64,000 bases of DNA, from positions 310,001 to 374,000 of the forward strand of contig NZ_FZNR01000001.1 of assembly GCF_900188005.1 (NCBI RefSeq), in the 5' to 3' direction. Origin of the DNA: Actinoplanes regularis. Its GTDB lineage: Bacteria > Actinomycetota > Actinomycetes > Mycobacteriales > Micromonosporaceae. A program made the position numbers and the translations under genes. Shown piece after piece: positions 7,226 through 16,034 of the stretch (within the stretch, counting starts at the first letter, position 1; every line of letters begins with the position of its first letter). The notes below the pieces were generated by a model that worked only from the letters and a program-made list of their open reading frames with translations, did no database searches and had not been told where the DNA came from.

Positions 7226-9013
7226 ATGATCTCCGTGTCTGACGAAACTGAGCCGGCCCGCAGCGGAAAACCGAAGATGAACCCGGATCTGGGACCCGTC
7301 GGCCGGGTTCTCGGCACTGCCGACGCCACCCCCCTGCAGTTCTGGACGGCCGTCGCTCCCGGCAGCTACCTGCAGCTCGACGACGTCGTGGTGACCCAGC
7401 GGGACCTGCCGGACCGCGAGCCGGTGACGATCGCCGGAGTGGTCACCCAGGTCCGGGCCCGGCACGAGGGCGCTCAGTTCGACTCGGACGTGTTCGCCAT
7501 CGCCGACGGCACGCTGCCGGCCATGGTCCAGGAGGCGGCCGAGATCACCACCACCCGCGTCGACCCGGAGCTCTACGTGCCGCCCGCCCCGGGCGCGATC
7601 GTCCACCGGGCCTCCGGCGAGACCCGGGACGCCGCCCTGCACTTCGACCGGATGGAGCGGCGGGTCCCGATGGGCACCGGCCGCGACGGCGTCCCGGTTT
7701 TCCTCAACGCGGACTTCCTCGACGGCACCCGGGGCGCGCACGTCTCGATCTCCGGCATCTCCGGGGTGGCCACCAAGACCAGCTTCGCGACGTTCCTGCT
7801 CTACTCGGTGTTCCGCTCCGGTCAGCTGGGCGCCGACGGGGCGAACGCCCGCGCGCTGATCTTCAACGTCAAGGGTGAGGACCTGCTCTTCCTGGACCAC
7901 CCGAACACCCGGCTGGACGACGCCACCCGGGCGTACTACAAGCTGCTCGACCTGCCCGACAGCCCGTTCACCGACGTCCGGGTGTACGCGCCGCCCCGGG
8001 CCGGCGACTCGACCGGCTCGCCCGACGTCAGCGGGCGGCTGACCGGCGTCGACTCGTTCTACTGGACGCTCGAGGAGTTCTGCTCGGCGAAGCTCCTGCC
8101 GTACGTGTTCGCCGACGCCGACGACGAGCGTCAGCAGTACACGATGGTGGTCCACTCGGTCACCGCCCACCTGCACCGGTACGCGGTCCCGGCCGAGGGC
8201 GGGATCAGCATCGACGGCCGCCGCATCGGCTCCTACGGCGACCTGGTCGACCACATCGTCGACCAGCTCACCGACGACGAGACCCGGTCGATCTGGGCGG
8301 GCAGCGCGATCAACATGGGCACGGTCAACGCGTTCGCGCGCCGTCTGATCGGCAGCAAGCGCGACCTGTCGAGGCTGATCCGGGGCGATCTGGCGCAGCG
8401 CCGCCCGCACCAGATCAAGACCGCGGACAGTGCCCAGGTCACCGTCGTCGACCTGCACAACCTGCCGGATCGCGCGCAGCGGTTCGTGGTCGGCGTGACA
8501 CTGAAGTCGGAGTTCGAGGAGAAGGAGAAGTCCGGTACCGGCCGCCCCCTGCTCTTCGTGGTCCTCGACGAGCTGAACAAGTACGCCCCGCGGGATGGCT
8601 CCTCCCCGATCAAGGAGGTGCTGCTGGACATCGCCGAGCGCGGCCGCTCGCTGGGCGTGATCCTGATCGGCGCGCAGCAGACCGCCAGTGAGGTGGAGCG
8701 GCGGATCGTCACCAACTCGGCGATCCGGGTGGTCGGCCGCCTCGACCCGGCCGAGGCGTCCCGGCCGGAGTACGGGTTCCTTCCCCCCGCCATGCGCCAG
8801 CGGGCGCTGCTGGCCCGCCCCGGCACGATGTTCGTCAACCAGCCGGACATCCCGGTCCCGCTCTGCGTCGAGTTCCCGTTCCCGGCCTGGGCCACCCGCA
8901 AGTCGGAGGCCGGTCCCCCGCCGGCCGACTCGCACCGGTCGATCGTGCAGTCCGCCGACCCGTTCGCCGTGATCGGCGGACGGGCCGGGGCGGATGACGA
9001 CATCCCCTTCTAG
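7226..9013 (+). CDS. herA: HerA-type DNA translocase/helicase
   Basis: This 595-residue protein has an N-terminal beta-barrel region (about 1-115, HAS-barrel-like) followed by a FtsK/HerA ATPase core. The P-loop is G177-I-S-G-V-A-T-K184-T and the Walker B segment is VVLDELNKYA with D448/E449. ILIGAQQTASEVERR follows as a sensor region. HerA hexamers pump DNA for the NurA nuclease during 5'-end resection in archaea. It is the first gene of a rightward set with sbcD, sbcC and nurA, which strongly supports that role here. The start ATG 7226 has only a weak GAGG 4 nt upstream; a GTG at 7235 is an alternative. Confidence 0.88.
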   Translation: MISVSDETEPARSGKPKMNPDLGPVGRVLGTADATPLQFWTAVAPGSYLQLDDVVVTQRDLPDREPVTIAGVVTQVRARHEGAQFDSDVFAIADGTLPAMVQEAAEITTTRVDPELYVPPAPGAIVHRASGETRDAALHFDRMERRVPMGTGRDGVPVFLNADFLDGTRGAHVSISGISGVATKTSFATFLLYSVFRSGQLGADGANARALIFNVKGEDLLFLDHPNTRLDDATRAYYKLLDLPDSPFTDVRVYAPPRAGDSTGSPDVSGRLTGVDSFYWTLEEFCSAKLLPYVFADADDERQQYTMVVHSVTAHLHRYAVPAEGGISIDGRRIGSYGDLVDHIVDQLTDDETRSIWAGSAINMGTVNAFARRLIGSKRDLSRLIRGDLAQRRPHQIKTADSAQVTVVDLHNLPDRAQRFVVGVTLKSEFEEKEKSGTGRPLLFVVLDELNKYAPRDGSSPIKEVLLDIAERGRSLGVILIGAQQTASEVERRIVTNSAIRVVGRLDPAEASRPEYGFLPPAMRQRALLARPGTMFVNQPDIPVPLCVEFPFPAWATRKSEAGPPPADSHRSIVQSADPFAVIGGRAGADDDIPF

Positions 9014-9022
9014 GTTGGAGAC

Positions 9023-9028
9023 TAGGGT
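9023..9028 (+). promoter_or_regulatory. Possible internal leaderless promoter for sbcD
   Basis: TAGGGT ends exactly 6 nt before the sbcD ATG, in the 21-bp gap after herA. This would let sbcD-sbcC-nurA be transcribed without herA. No convincing -35 box is seen, so read-through from herA remains possible. Confidence 0.4.
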
Positions 9029-9034
9029 TCAGCG

Positions 9035-10183
9035 ATGCGCATCCTGCACACCTCCGACTGGCACGTCGGCAAGGTTCTGAAGGGCCGGAACCGCTTCGAG
9101 GAGCACACCCGGGTGCTCGCCCAGGTGATCGAGATCGCCCAGGCGGAGCAGCCCGACCTGGTGATCGTCGCCGGCGACCTGTACGACACCGCGGCGCCCA
9201 CGGCCGAGTCGACCCGCCTGGTCACCCGGGCGCTCTCCGCGCTGCGCAAGACCGGCGCGCGGGTCGTGGCGATCGGTGGCAACCACGACAACGGCCAGGC
9301 CCTGGACGCGCTGCGCCCGTGGGCCGACGCCGCCGGCATCGAGCTGCGCGGCTCCTTCAACGCGCCGCAGGACCTGCTCATCGAGGGGACCACGGCCGGC
9401 GGCGAGCGCTGGCGGCTGGTCGCCCTGCCGTTCCTCTCCCAGCGGTACGCGATTCGCGCCGTCGAGATGTACGAGCTGACCGAGGCGGAGTCGAATCAGA
9501 CCTACGCCGATCTGATCGCCCGGTTGATCGGCAAGCTGACCGAGTCCTTCGCCGAGCCCGGCGCGGTCAACCTGATCACCTCGCACCTGACCATGGTCGG
9601 CGCGAGCACCGGCGGCGGCGAACGGGAAGCGCACACGATCATGGGGTACGCGGTGCCCGCCACCGTGTTCCCGCAGAACACCCACTATGTCGCCCTCGGT
9701 CACCTGCACCGCTCGCAGCGGGTGATCGGCCCCTGCCCGGTGCGGTACTGCGGAAGTCCGCTCGCGGTCGACTTCGGCGAGGAGGAGAACGTCAGCTCGG
9801 TGGCGATCGTCGACGTCGCCGTGGACAAGGCCGCTCAGGTCCGGGACGTGCCGGTGACCTCGGCGCTCACCCTGCGCACGGTCCGCGGCACCCTGGAACA
9901 GCTCGCCACGGTGAACCTTCCGGACGCCTGGCTGCGTGTCCTGGTGCGCGAGGCACCCCGCCCCGGCCTGCGCGAGGACGTGCAGGAGCTGCTGCCGAAC
10001 GCTCTGGAGGTCCGCATCGACCCCGACATGCTGCCCGACCGCGCCGGCGCCCGATCGGCGGAACGGGCCGGCCGCTCGCCGCGCGAGCTCTTCAGCGACT
10101 ACCTGGACAGTCGCGGCAACGCCGAGGAGGGCGTCCGCGAGCTCTTCGACCAGCTGTACGACGAGGTGAGCAGCAACCAATGA
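9035..10183 (+). CDS. sbcD: SbcD/Mre11-type DNA nuclease subunit
   Basis: SbcD is the Mre11-like phosphodiesterase of the SbcCD complex that trims and opens blocked DNA ends. All metal-binding motifs are present: SDWHVG (D8, H10), VAGDLYD (D48), GGNHDN (N83, H84), TSHLTM, and LGHLH near the end of the catalytic domain. The protein is 382 residues, and the C-terminal ~100 residues form the SbcC-contacting capping region. The stop overlaps the sbcC start (ATGA). It sits between herA and sbcC in an archaeal-like gene order. Confidence 0.94.
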   Translation: MRILHTSDWHVGKVLKGRNRFEEHTRVLAQVIEIAQAEQPDLVIVAGDLYDTAAPTAESTRLVTRALSALRKTGARVVAIGGNHDNGQALDALRPWADAAGIELRGSFNAPQDLLIEGTTAGGERWRLVALPFLSQRYAIRAVEMYELTEAESNQTYADLIARLIGKLTESFAEPGAVNLITSHLTMVGASTGGGEREAHTIMGYAVPATVFPQNTHYVALGHLHRSQRVIGPCPVRYCGSPLAVDFGEEENVSSVAIVDVAVDKAAQVRDVPVTSALTLRTVRGTLEQLATVNLPDAWLRVLVREAPRPGLREDVQELLPNALEVRIDPDMLPDRAGARSAERAGRSPRELFSDYLDSRGNAEEGVRELFDQLYDEVSSNQ

Positions 10184-12678
10184 GGCCCCTGCGGTTGGAC
10201 ATGTCCGGGTTCACGGTGTTCCGCGACCAGACCACCGTGGACTTCACCGACGCCGACTACTTCGCCCTGGTCGGCCCGACCGGCTCGGGCAAGTCGACGG
10301 TGCTGGACGCGATCTGTTTCGTGCTGTACGGCCAGGTCCCGCGCTGGGGCGGGGCTCGGGGCATCGGCAACGCCCTGGCCCCGTCGGCTGTCGAGGCCCG
10401 GGTCCGCCTGGTCTTCGAGTCGGCCGGCGACCGCTACGTCGCGACCCGGGTGGTCCGCCGGGACGGCCGGGGCAACGTCAAGACGTCCGGCGCCGGCCTG
10501 CAGCTGATGCCGCCCGGCTTCGACGTGACCAAGCTGGACACCGGCATGGACCTGGAGGACCTCGGCGAGGTGCTGGCCGGCGTCCCCGCCGAGATGGACG
10601 CCGCGGTGCAGGTCGCGGTCGGTCTGCCGTACGAGCAGTTCACCAGCTGCGTGGTGCTGCCGCAGGGCCAGTTCGCCGACTTCCTGCACGCCAAGCCGGC
10701 CACTCGGCAGCAGATCCTGATCAACCTGCTGGGCCTGCAGATGTACGAGCGGGTGCAGGTCAAGGCGGCGGAGAAGGGGAAGGCCGCGGACGCCAAGCTG
10801 TCCGTGGTCGATCAGTCGCTGGTCGCGCTGGAGGACGCCACCGACGAGGCGGTCGAGACGGCGGCTGCACGCCTGGCGCGGATGCGTGAGCTGACCGGCG
10901 CGGTGGAGGCCGCGGTGCCGGGGCTGCGGGCGGCCCGGGCGGCGGAGGAGGCCGCGCGGGGCACCCGGGACACCCTGGACGCCGAGTTGGCGCTGATCAC
11001 CTCGGTCCGTACACCGGACGGCCTGGCGGAGGCGACCGGCGCCATCACCGCTGCCCGGGACGCCGCCACCCGGGCGGCGGAGGCGGTGCACGAGGCCGAG
11101 GAGTTCGAGGAGAAGGTCCGCGGCGAGCTGGTCGCGGCCGGTGACGCCGGGTCGCTGCGGCTGGCCCTGGACCGGCACACCGAGCTGGAGCGCCTCACCG
11201 AGCAGGAGGGCTGGTTCGCCGGCAAGGTCTCGGTCGCCGAGGTGGAGTGCCGGGACGCGCGGACCTCGGCCGACCTGGCCGAGTCCGAGCACACCGGCGC
11301 CCAGCAGCTGCTGGAGCAGGCCCGGCAGGACTACCGCGACGCCCAGCAGCGGGACCGCGCGGCCGCCCTGCGCGGGCACCTGACCGCCGGCGACAACTGC
11401 CCGGTCTGCGAGCAGCAGGTCACGGTGGTGCCGGAGGTGCCGCGCGAATCGGCGGTCCGGCTCGCCGAGGAGACCGGCACCGCCGCCCGGGAGGCGGCCG
11501 AGCTGGCCACCGCCCGCTGGCGGCAGCGCGACGCGGTCGCCCGCGACCTGGAGAGCGATCTGGAGCGCAAGCGCGGGCAGTACGAGCACCACCTGTCCCG
11601 GCTCGCCGAGGTGCGCAAGGCCGTGCAAGGGCTGCCCGGGGTCGCGGCGATCGAGCAGCGGCTCGCCGAGTTCGGCCGGTTGCAGGGCCGGCTGGAGGAC
11701 GCGACCGCGGCGGTCCGCGCGGCACGTGACGGCCTGCGCTCGGCGCAGGCGGCGGTCCGGGCCGCGGAGGAGCAGCAGCGCACCGCGTGGCGCAGGTTCG
11801 ACGCGGTCCGCGACGGCCTGGCGCGCTTCGTGCCCCCGCCCGCCGACCGGGACGACCTGGCCCGCGCCTGGCAGGCCCTGGTCGAGTGGGCCCGCGCCGA
11901 GCACGACGCCCGCACGGTCCGGCGGGAGGAGGCGCAGGCCGCCGTGCTCGCCGCCCACGAGGCCACCGCCGGGGCGCACGCGGCGATCGTGGCGCTCTTC
12001 ACCGACGCCGGGGTGCAGCCGCCGGCCGCGTCACCGCAGGACGCCGAGGCCACCCTGATCCGGGCGGCCGCCGTCACCGCGGAGCGGGCCGAGGCCGCCT
12101 GGCAGCGCCTGGTCGAGCGCCGCGAGCAGGCCCGCGAACAGCAGGAGCAGCGGATGTCCCTGCTGCTCGAGAGCCGGGTCGCGAAATCCCTGGCCGGGCA
12201 CCTGCGGGCGAACAACTTCGAGCGCTGGTTGCTCGAGGAGGCGCTCGACATGCTGGTCGACGGCGCGTCCCGGATCCTGCGCGAGCTCACCGGCGGGCAG
12301 TACGAACTGGTGCACGACAAGGGCGAGTTCTTCGTCATCGACCATCACGACGCCGGGCTGCGACGGGGCGTGCGCACGCTCTCCGGCGGTGAGACGTTCC
12401 AGGCGTCGCTCGCTCTCGCCCTGGCGCTCTCCGAGCAGCTCGCCGGGATGAGCACCACCGCGGCCAGCCTGGAGTCGATCGTGCTGGACGAGGGTTTCGG
12501 CACCCTGGACGCGGCGACGCTCGACGTGGTCGCGGCCACCCTGGAGAACCTGGCCGCTCGTGGCGACCGGATGGTCGGGCTGGTCACCCACGTGCACGCG
12601 CTCGCCGAGCGGGTGCCGGTCCGGTTCGAGGTGCACAAGGACGCGCGGACCGCGTACGTCGAGAGGGTCGGCTTGTGA
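10180..12678 (+). CDS. sbcC: SbcC/Rad50-type SMC ATPase
   Basis: The 832-residue partner of SbcD has the full Rad50 architecture: Walker A GPTGSGKST (G32-S39), a long Ala/Glu/Arg-rich coiled coil, a zinc hook C407-P-V-C410 at the coil apex, the ABC signature LSGGET from about residue 734, and Walker B VLDEGFGTLD (D770, E771). It is shorter than E. coli SbcC (about 1,050), mainly in the coils. The ATG at 10180 overlaps the sbcD stop; longer in-frame readings upstream lie over sbcD and are shadows. The stop in turn overlaps the nurA start (GTGA). Confidence 0.94.
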   Translation: MRPLRLDMSGFTVFRDQTTVDFTDADYFALVGPTGSGKSTVLDAICFVLYGQVPRWGGARGIGNALAPSAVEARVRLVFESAGDRYVATRVVRRDGRGNVKTSGAGLQLMPPGFDVTKLDTGMDLEDLGEVLAGVPAEMDAAVQVAVGLPYEQFTSCVVLPQGQFADFLHAKPATRQQILINLLGLQMYERVQVKAAEKGKAADAKLSVVDQSLVALEDATDEAVETAAARLARMRELTGAVEAAVPGLRAARAAEEAARGTRDTLDAELALITSVRTPDGLAEATGAITAARDAATRAAEAVHEAEEFEEKVRGELVAAGDAGSLRLALDRHTELERLTEQEGWFAGKVSVAEVECRDARTSADLAESEHTGAQQLLEQARQDYRDAQQRDRAAALRGHLTAGDNCPVCEQQVTVVPEVPRESAVRLAEETGTAAREAAELATARWRQRDAVARDLESDLERKRGQYEHHLSRLAEVRKAVQGLPGVAAIEQRLAEFGRLQGRLEDATAAVRAARDGLRSAQAAVRAAEEQQRTAWRRFDAVRDGLARFVPPPADRDDLARAWQALVEWARAEHDARTVRREEAQAAVLAAHEATAGAHAAIVALFTDAGVQPPAASPQDAEATLIRAAAVTAERAEAAWQRLVERREQAREQQEQRMSLLLESRVAKSLAGHLRANNFERWLLEEALDMLVDGASRILRELTGGQYELVHDKGEFFVIDHHDAGLRRGVRTLSGGETFQASLALALALSEQLAGMSTTAASLESIVLDEGFGTLDAATLDVVAATLENLAARGDRMVGLVTHVHALAERVPVRFEVHKDARTAYVERVGL

Positions 12679-13643
12679 CACGGATGTTCGTCGACATGTG
12701 GGACCCGGCGTACGGGGCCAGTTTCGAGGGCGGGGAGGGCGAGGGTCCGGCCTCGCCCAGCAGCGCGCAGGTCGACACGGACGTGGAGGTGCCGGCCGCC
12801 GAGTGGGCGCCGATCGGGGTTCCGGCCGGCGCCTCCCCGCCGGACGTGGTGTTCCTGGTCGACGGGGTGCGGCGCAACGACGCCGGGTTGTGGACGGCCG
12901 AGGAGGACGGGACGTCGTACGCGGGGCTGGCCGCGTCGTACGCCGCCGGGGTGGTCCGGTGTGACCTGGCCCGGGGCGCCGCCGAAATGGTCGGCGCCCG
13001 GGTCGGCCGGGGCCTGTTCACCGCCAGCCCGTCGGCCGGCGATCTGCAGGCCGGAACGGTCCGCTACGAGCTTCACCGGATCAACGGTGGTGGTGAGGCG
13101 AGCAAGCTGCCGGCCGCGGTGCAGGGGCCGCTGACCGCGTTGGAGATCGAGATCTCCAGCGCCGCCCGGGACGGTGGCTCGGACGGCGCGGATTTGCTGA
13201 TCGTGGACGGCCCGTTGCGCAACCGGCGGCAGCTGCCGCGCACGATCGGTTACGTGAAGACCCAGCAGAAGCAGTATCTGCCGGCGGCGCTGACCACCGT
13301 GGTGACCGCGTTGCGGCCCGGGCAGCGGACCCCGGTCTTCCATCTCGGGACGATCTGGGGCGGCTGGTCGTGGTACCTGCGGCTGCCCGGGTCGACCGGG
13401 GCGCCGTGGTCCGGGATCGTCCGGGTGGAGTGCTCCCCCGACCTCACCGTGGAGCAGGCGATCGAGCTGGCCGAGCTCTCCGGGGCGACGCTGCCGAGGT
13501 TCGCGTCGGCGTCGTACAAGGATCCTCGCGCCCCGCAGAACCTGGTGCCGATCGCCGGGCTGGAGCGGCGGCTGCGCGGCATGCTCGGGGACGCCCGGGT
13601 GCTGCACCGGGCACTGGCGTTGGCCACCGCCCACTCACGCTGA
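12675..13643 (+). CDS. nurA: NurA-domain 5'-3' nuclease
   Basis: This 322-residue protein is a NurA-type nuclease. Two acidic strand-end motifs are visible, VFLVDGVRR (D63) and DLLIVDGPLRNRR (D178), followed by GYVKTQQKQYL and a C-terminal NLVPIAGLERRLR. NurA has an RNase H-like fold and degrades the 5' strand while HerA drives the DNA. The GTG start overlaps the sbcC stop as GTGA, so all of sbcD-sbcC-nurA are translationally coupled. The call is strengthened by herA three genes upstream. A hairpin lies just after the stop. Confidence 0.85.
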   Translation: MTRMFVDMWDPAYGASFEGGEGEGPASPSSAQVDTDVEVPAAEWAPIGVPAGASPPDVVFLVDGVRRNDAGLWTAEEDGTSYAGLAASYAAGVVRCDLARGAAEMVGARVGRGLFTASPSAGDLQAGTVRYELHRINGGGEASKLPAAVQGPLTALEIEISSAARDGGSDGADLLIVDGPLRNRRQLPRTIGYVKTQQKQYLPAALTTVVTALRPGQRTPVFHLGTIWGGWSWYLRLPGSTGAPWSGIVRVECSPDLTVEQAIELAELSGATLPRFASASYKDPRAPQNLVPIAGLERRLRGMLGDARVLHRALALATAHSR

Positions 13644-13652
13644 TCGCGGCGA

Positions 13653-13679
13653 CCGGCGCGGCACCGGGAGCCGCGCCGG
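13653..13679 (+). terminator. Hairpin after nurA
   Basis: A perfect 10-bp stem (13653-13662 with 13670-13679; CCGGCGCGGC) and a 7-nt loop lie 9 bp after the nurA stop, followed by a second GC palindrome (13680-13693). No T-run follows, so termination is plausible but not certain. Confidence 0.45.
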
Positions 13680-13982
13680 CGGCCGGGCCCGGCCGGGACG
13701 GCGCGGTGCCCGGCGGCACGGGGCGTGGGCCGAGAGGCCCTCGGCGGGACTCCATGGTCGTACCCCCGAAGGGTTTGAATCTCCGCTTGTCTCATTTTTC
13801 GGGACGAGCGCCCGCATACCGGAACAAGACGCCCCGTTCGCGAAAATTCACCGAACCGGTTGCGCCGCGGCCCCGGACGAACCGGGAAAGCCCGGCCGAC
13901 CTCGCACAGCAGCCGCACAGGATGCGGCGCCAACAAACCGCCCACAAGGCATAGAAAGCGCGCAAGCAGCAAGATCAAGACA

Positions 13983-13996
13983 TGGGAGCGCTCCCT
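13983..13996. promoter_or_regulatory. CebR/LacI-type operator-like palindrome
   Basis: TGGGAGCGCTCCCT contains a perfect 12-bp palindrome and differs at one position from the published Streptomyces CebR operator TGGGAGCGCTCCCA. It lies 400 bp before the sigma gene and 340 bp after nurA, with no sugar-use gene nearby. Whether it is bound is unknown. Confidence 0.45.
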
Positions 13997-14384
13997 ACCG
14001 GGTGTCGCTCGAAAGGGTCCAAGAGTTATCCGGGCATCCTCCGAACGGTCCGGCGGCCACGCCATTCACCACACATTACTCATCCGTGCGCACCCAGCGG
14101 AATCATGCGTTCACGGAGCGAGATCGAGCCCTCTCCGGGCGGGGAAATTATTTCCAGAGGCATGTCTCGGGCCCGATGTCACTGAGTATCATTCCGCCTT
14201 ACCTGGCGTCCGAATCGGCGTAGATCAATCCCCCTGTGATCCGCGACCCGGCACGCCGTCACGATCGTCACAGCGGAGGACCCTTGAGACCGAGTGTCCC
14301 GGAAATTCTCGCGCCGGCATTGATCCCGGCCGGGCTCCCCAGCCGTATCTCAGGCGACGGGGAAAGGTCCGGGCGGAGGTATCG

Positions 14385-15062
14385 ATGCATGCGGTGGCCG
14401 AGCGGCTCACTTCGGAGAGGGTTCGTGTGATGGCGCGACACTCCGGAAACAGGTGGCAAGCACTCGACGGAGGCCGCGGCGCGCAGGAAGACGCCGGTTC
14501 CGCGATCCCCCGTCAGTCGGCGCGCCACGGCGCGCCGAGCAACAGCGCGACCCATGAAGACACCCTCGTCAAGCTGCTCTACGAGGAGCACGCCGGCCCG
14601 TTGCTGATGTTCGTGCTGCGGCTGACCGGTGGTGACCGGCAGCGGGCCGAGGACATCGTGCAGGAGACCCTGCTGCGGGCCTGGCGCAACGCGCACCGGC
14701 TCGGTGCGCAGGGCCAGCAGTCGCTGCGCCCGTGGCTGGTCACGGTGGCCCGCCGGATCGCGATCGACGAGCACCGCAGCGCCAACGCGCGCCCCGCGGA
14801 GACGTACGACCGCGAGCTGGAGAGCTTCCCGAGCACCGCGGACGACACGGACCGGGTGCTGCAGTCCATGACGGTGTCGGACGCGCTCCGCCAGTTGAGC
14901 CACTCGCACCGGGAGATCCTGATCGAGACGTACTTCCGGGGCCGGACCGTGCCCGAAGCGGCCGAAGTTCTCAACCTTCCACTGGGGACGGCCAAGTCCC
15001 GCGTGTATTACGCTCTGCGTGCGCTGCGTACCGCTCTGCAGCAGCGGGGGGTGACGGGATGA
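14385..15062 (+). CDS. ECF RNA polymerase sigma factor, SigL-like
   Basis: The 225-residue protein has sigma region 2 (LVKLLYEEHAGPLLMFVLRLTGG, then AEDIVQETLLRAWRN) and region 4 (LRQLSHSHREILIETYFRGR to GTAKSRVYYALRALR), with no region 1.1 or 3. It resembles mycobacterial SigL and, like it, is followed by a zinc anti-sigma gene. The ~55 residues before region 2 are low-complexity. ATG 14385 is chosen because GGAGGT lies 4 nt before it; a longer frame to 13860 crosses the leader without a start signal. The stop overlaps the next start (ATGA). Confidence 0.9.
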   Translation: MHAVAERLTSERVRVMARHSGNRWQALDGGRGAQEDAGSAIPRQSARHGAPSNSATHEDTLVKLLYEEHAGPLLMFVLRLTGGDRQRAEDIVQETLLRAWRNAHRLGAQGQQSLRPWLVTVARRIAIDEHRSANARPAETYDRELESFPSTADDTDRVLQSMTVSDALRQLSHSHREILIETYFRGRTVPEAAEVLNLPLGTAKSRVYYALRALRTALQQRGVTG

Positions 15063-15835
15063 CCAAGGAAGAGCACTACGACGTTGCGTCCTACGCCCTC
15101 GGCGTGCTCGGCGACCGGGATGCCGCCCGGTTCGAGGACCACCTGATCGACTGCCCGCAGTGCGCCTTCGAGCTGGAGTCCTTCGTCCAGGTCGCGGACG
15201 CGATGGCGGACGTCGACGTGGAGGCTCTGCTGGCCGCGGAGAAGTCGGAGAAGGACGGCGTCCTCCTCAGCAAGATGATCCACGAGGTGGGCACCGACCG
15301 GCGCCGGGCGAACAGCCGCCGGCTCTACTCGCTGGCCGCCGCGGTGGTGGTCTTCGCGATGCTCTCCATCGGCTCGCTCTTCGCCGGCGGCAAGTGGCTC
15401 GCCCCGGAGCCGACGTCGCCCGCCAACAACACCGCTCTGCGCGACAGCAGCCAGCTCGACCCGCTGCCGGACAGCGACGGCGTGCCCATCGGCGGCACCG
15501 CACTGCCCGGCAAGAACTACAGCGGCACCGACTCCCGCAGCAACGTCAGCGCCGCGGTCGGCCTGGAGAAGAAGGACTGGGGCACCCAGATCTCCTTCGC
15601 GGTCTCCAACATCAAGGGCCCGAAGACCTGCGCGCTGACCGTGGTGCACACCGACGGCACCTCGGAGCGGGTGGCCACCTGGACGATCGGCGACAAGGGC
15701 TGGGGCACCGCGGCCAACCCCTCCCCGCTGATGTTGCAGGCGGTGACCGGAACGGCACGCGAAGACATCGCCCACGTTCAGGTTCAGGAACTGTCGACGA
15801 GCGGTAACGGCGAGACGCTTATCAGCATTCCGTAA
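15059..15835 (+). CDS. Zinc-type anti-sigma factor, single-pass membrane protein
   Basis: This 258-residue protein starts with a ZAS-type anti-sigma domain whose zinc motif is H28-x3-C32-x2-C35 (HLIDCPQC). One membrane segment follows at about 93-115 (LAAAVVVFAMLSIGSLFAGG), then an extracellular ~140-residue domain that could sense envelope conditions. It should hold the upstream sigma factor at the membrane, as RslA does for SigL. The start overlaps the sigma stop (ATGA), giving coupled, near-equimolar translation. A strong terminator follows 17 bp after its stop. Confidence 0.9.
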   Translation: MTKEEHYDVASYALGVLGDRDAARFEDHLIDCPQCAFELESFVQVADAMADVDVEALLAAEKSEKDGVLLSKMIHEVGTDRRRANSRRLYSLAAAVVVFAMLSIGSLFAGGKWLAPEPTSPANNTALRDSSQLDPLPDSDGVPIGGTALPGKNYSGTDSRSNVSAAVGLEKKDWGTQISFAVSNIKGPKTCALTVVHTDGTSERVATWTIGDKGWGTAANPSPLMLQAVTGTAREDIAHVQVQELSTSGNGETLISIP

Positions 15836-15852
15836 TCACACGAACACGATTA

Positions 15853-15883
15853 GGGTCCAGCCGGCATCGGCTGGGCCCTTTTT
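15853..15883 (+). terminator. Intrinsic terminator after the anti-sigma gene
   Basis: An 11-bp stem (15853-15863 with 15868-15878, one G-U pair) with loop GCAT is followed directly by TTTTT. This is the clearest classical terminator in the window. It separates the sigma/anti-sigma pair from the exported-protein genes downstream. Confidence 0.9.
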
Positions 15884-16034
15884 GCTGACCGGGTCCGTCA
15901 TATACGTGCGCGACCCCTCGGAGGGTTCAAACAAAAATTCTCCAATTTGATCGAACCGAATGTTCAACCGCCGCCGCGCTGCTCGCGTACTACAGCGCGG
16001 ACACGCCAGAGGTATCGATCAGTCGGAGGAGCCC

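Larger units (their letters stand above)
13644..14384. other. Gene-free leader region between nurA and the sigma-factor gene
   Basis: This 741-bp stretch holds no convincing gene. Its first ~110 bp are GC-rich hairpins. The rest is lower in GC than its surroundings and contains only short frames without ribosome binding sites or family resemblance. It includes a CebR-like palindrome (13983-13996) and a spaced CTGTGA/TCACAG inverted repeat (14234-14239 with 14268-14273). It is probably the regulatory region of the sigma operon and could hide an sRNA. Confidence 0.5.

Noticed and set aside
6452-8935. Leftward 827-residue open frame
   Set aside because: Antisense shadow of the pyrimidine reductase and herA; its residues are Arg/Gly/Val/Asp-rich with no family match, typical of reversed high-GC genes.
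13982-14185. 67-residue frame beginning at the CebR-like site
   Set aside because: No ribosome binding site, no recognisable motif, mixed codon use. The start codon lies inside the palindrome by chance.
14234-14273. CTGTGA/TCACAG inverted repeat before the sigma gene
   Set aside because: Only 6-bp arms with a 28-bp gap; too weak to call an operator, though mentioned in the leader entry.
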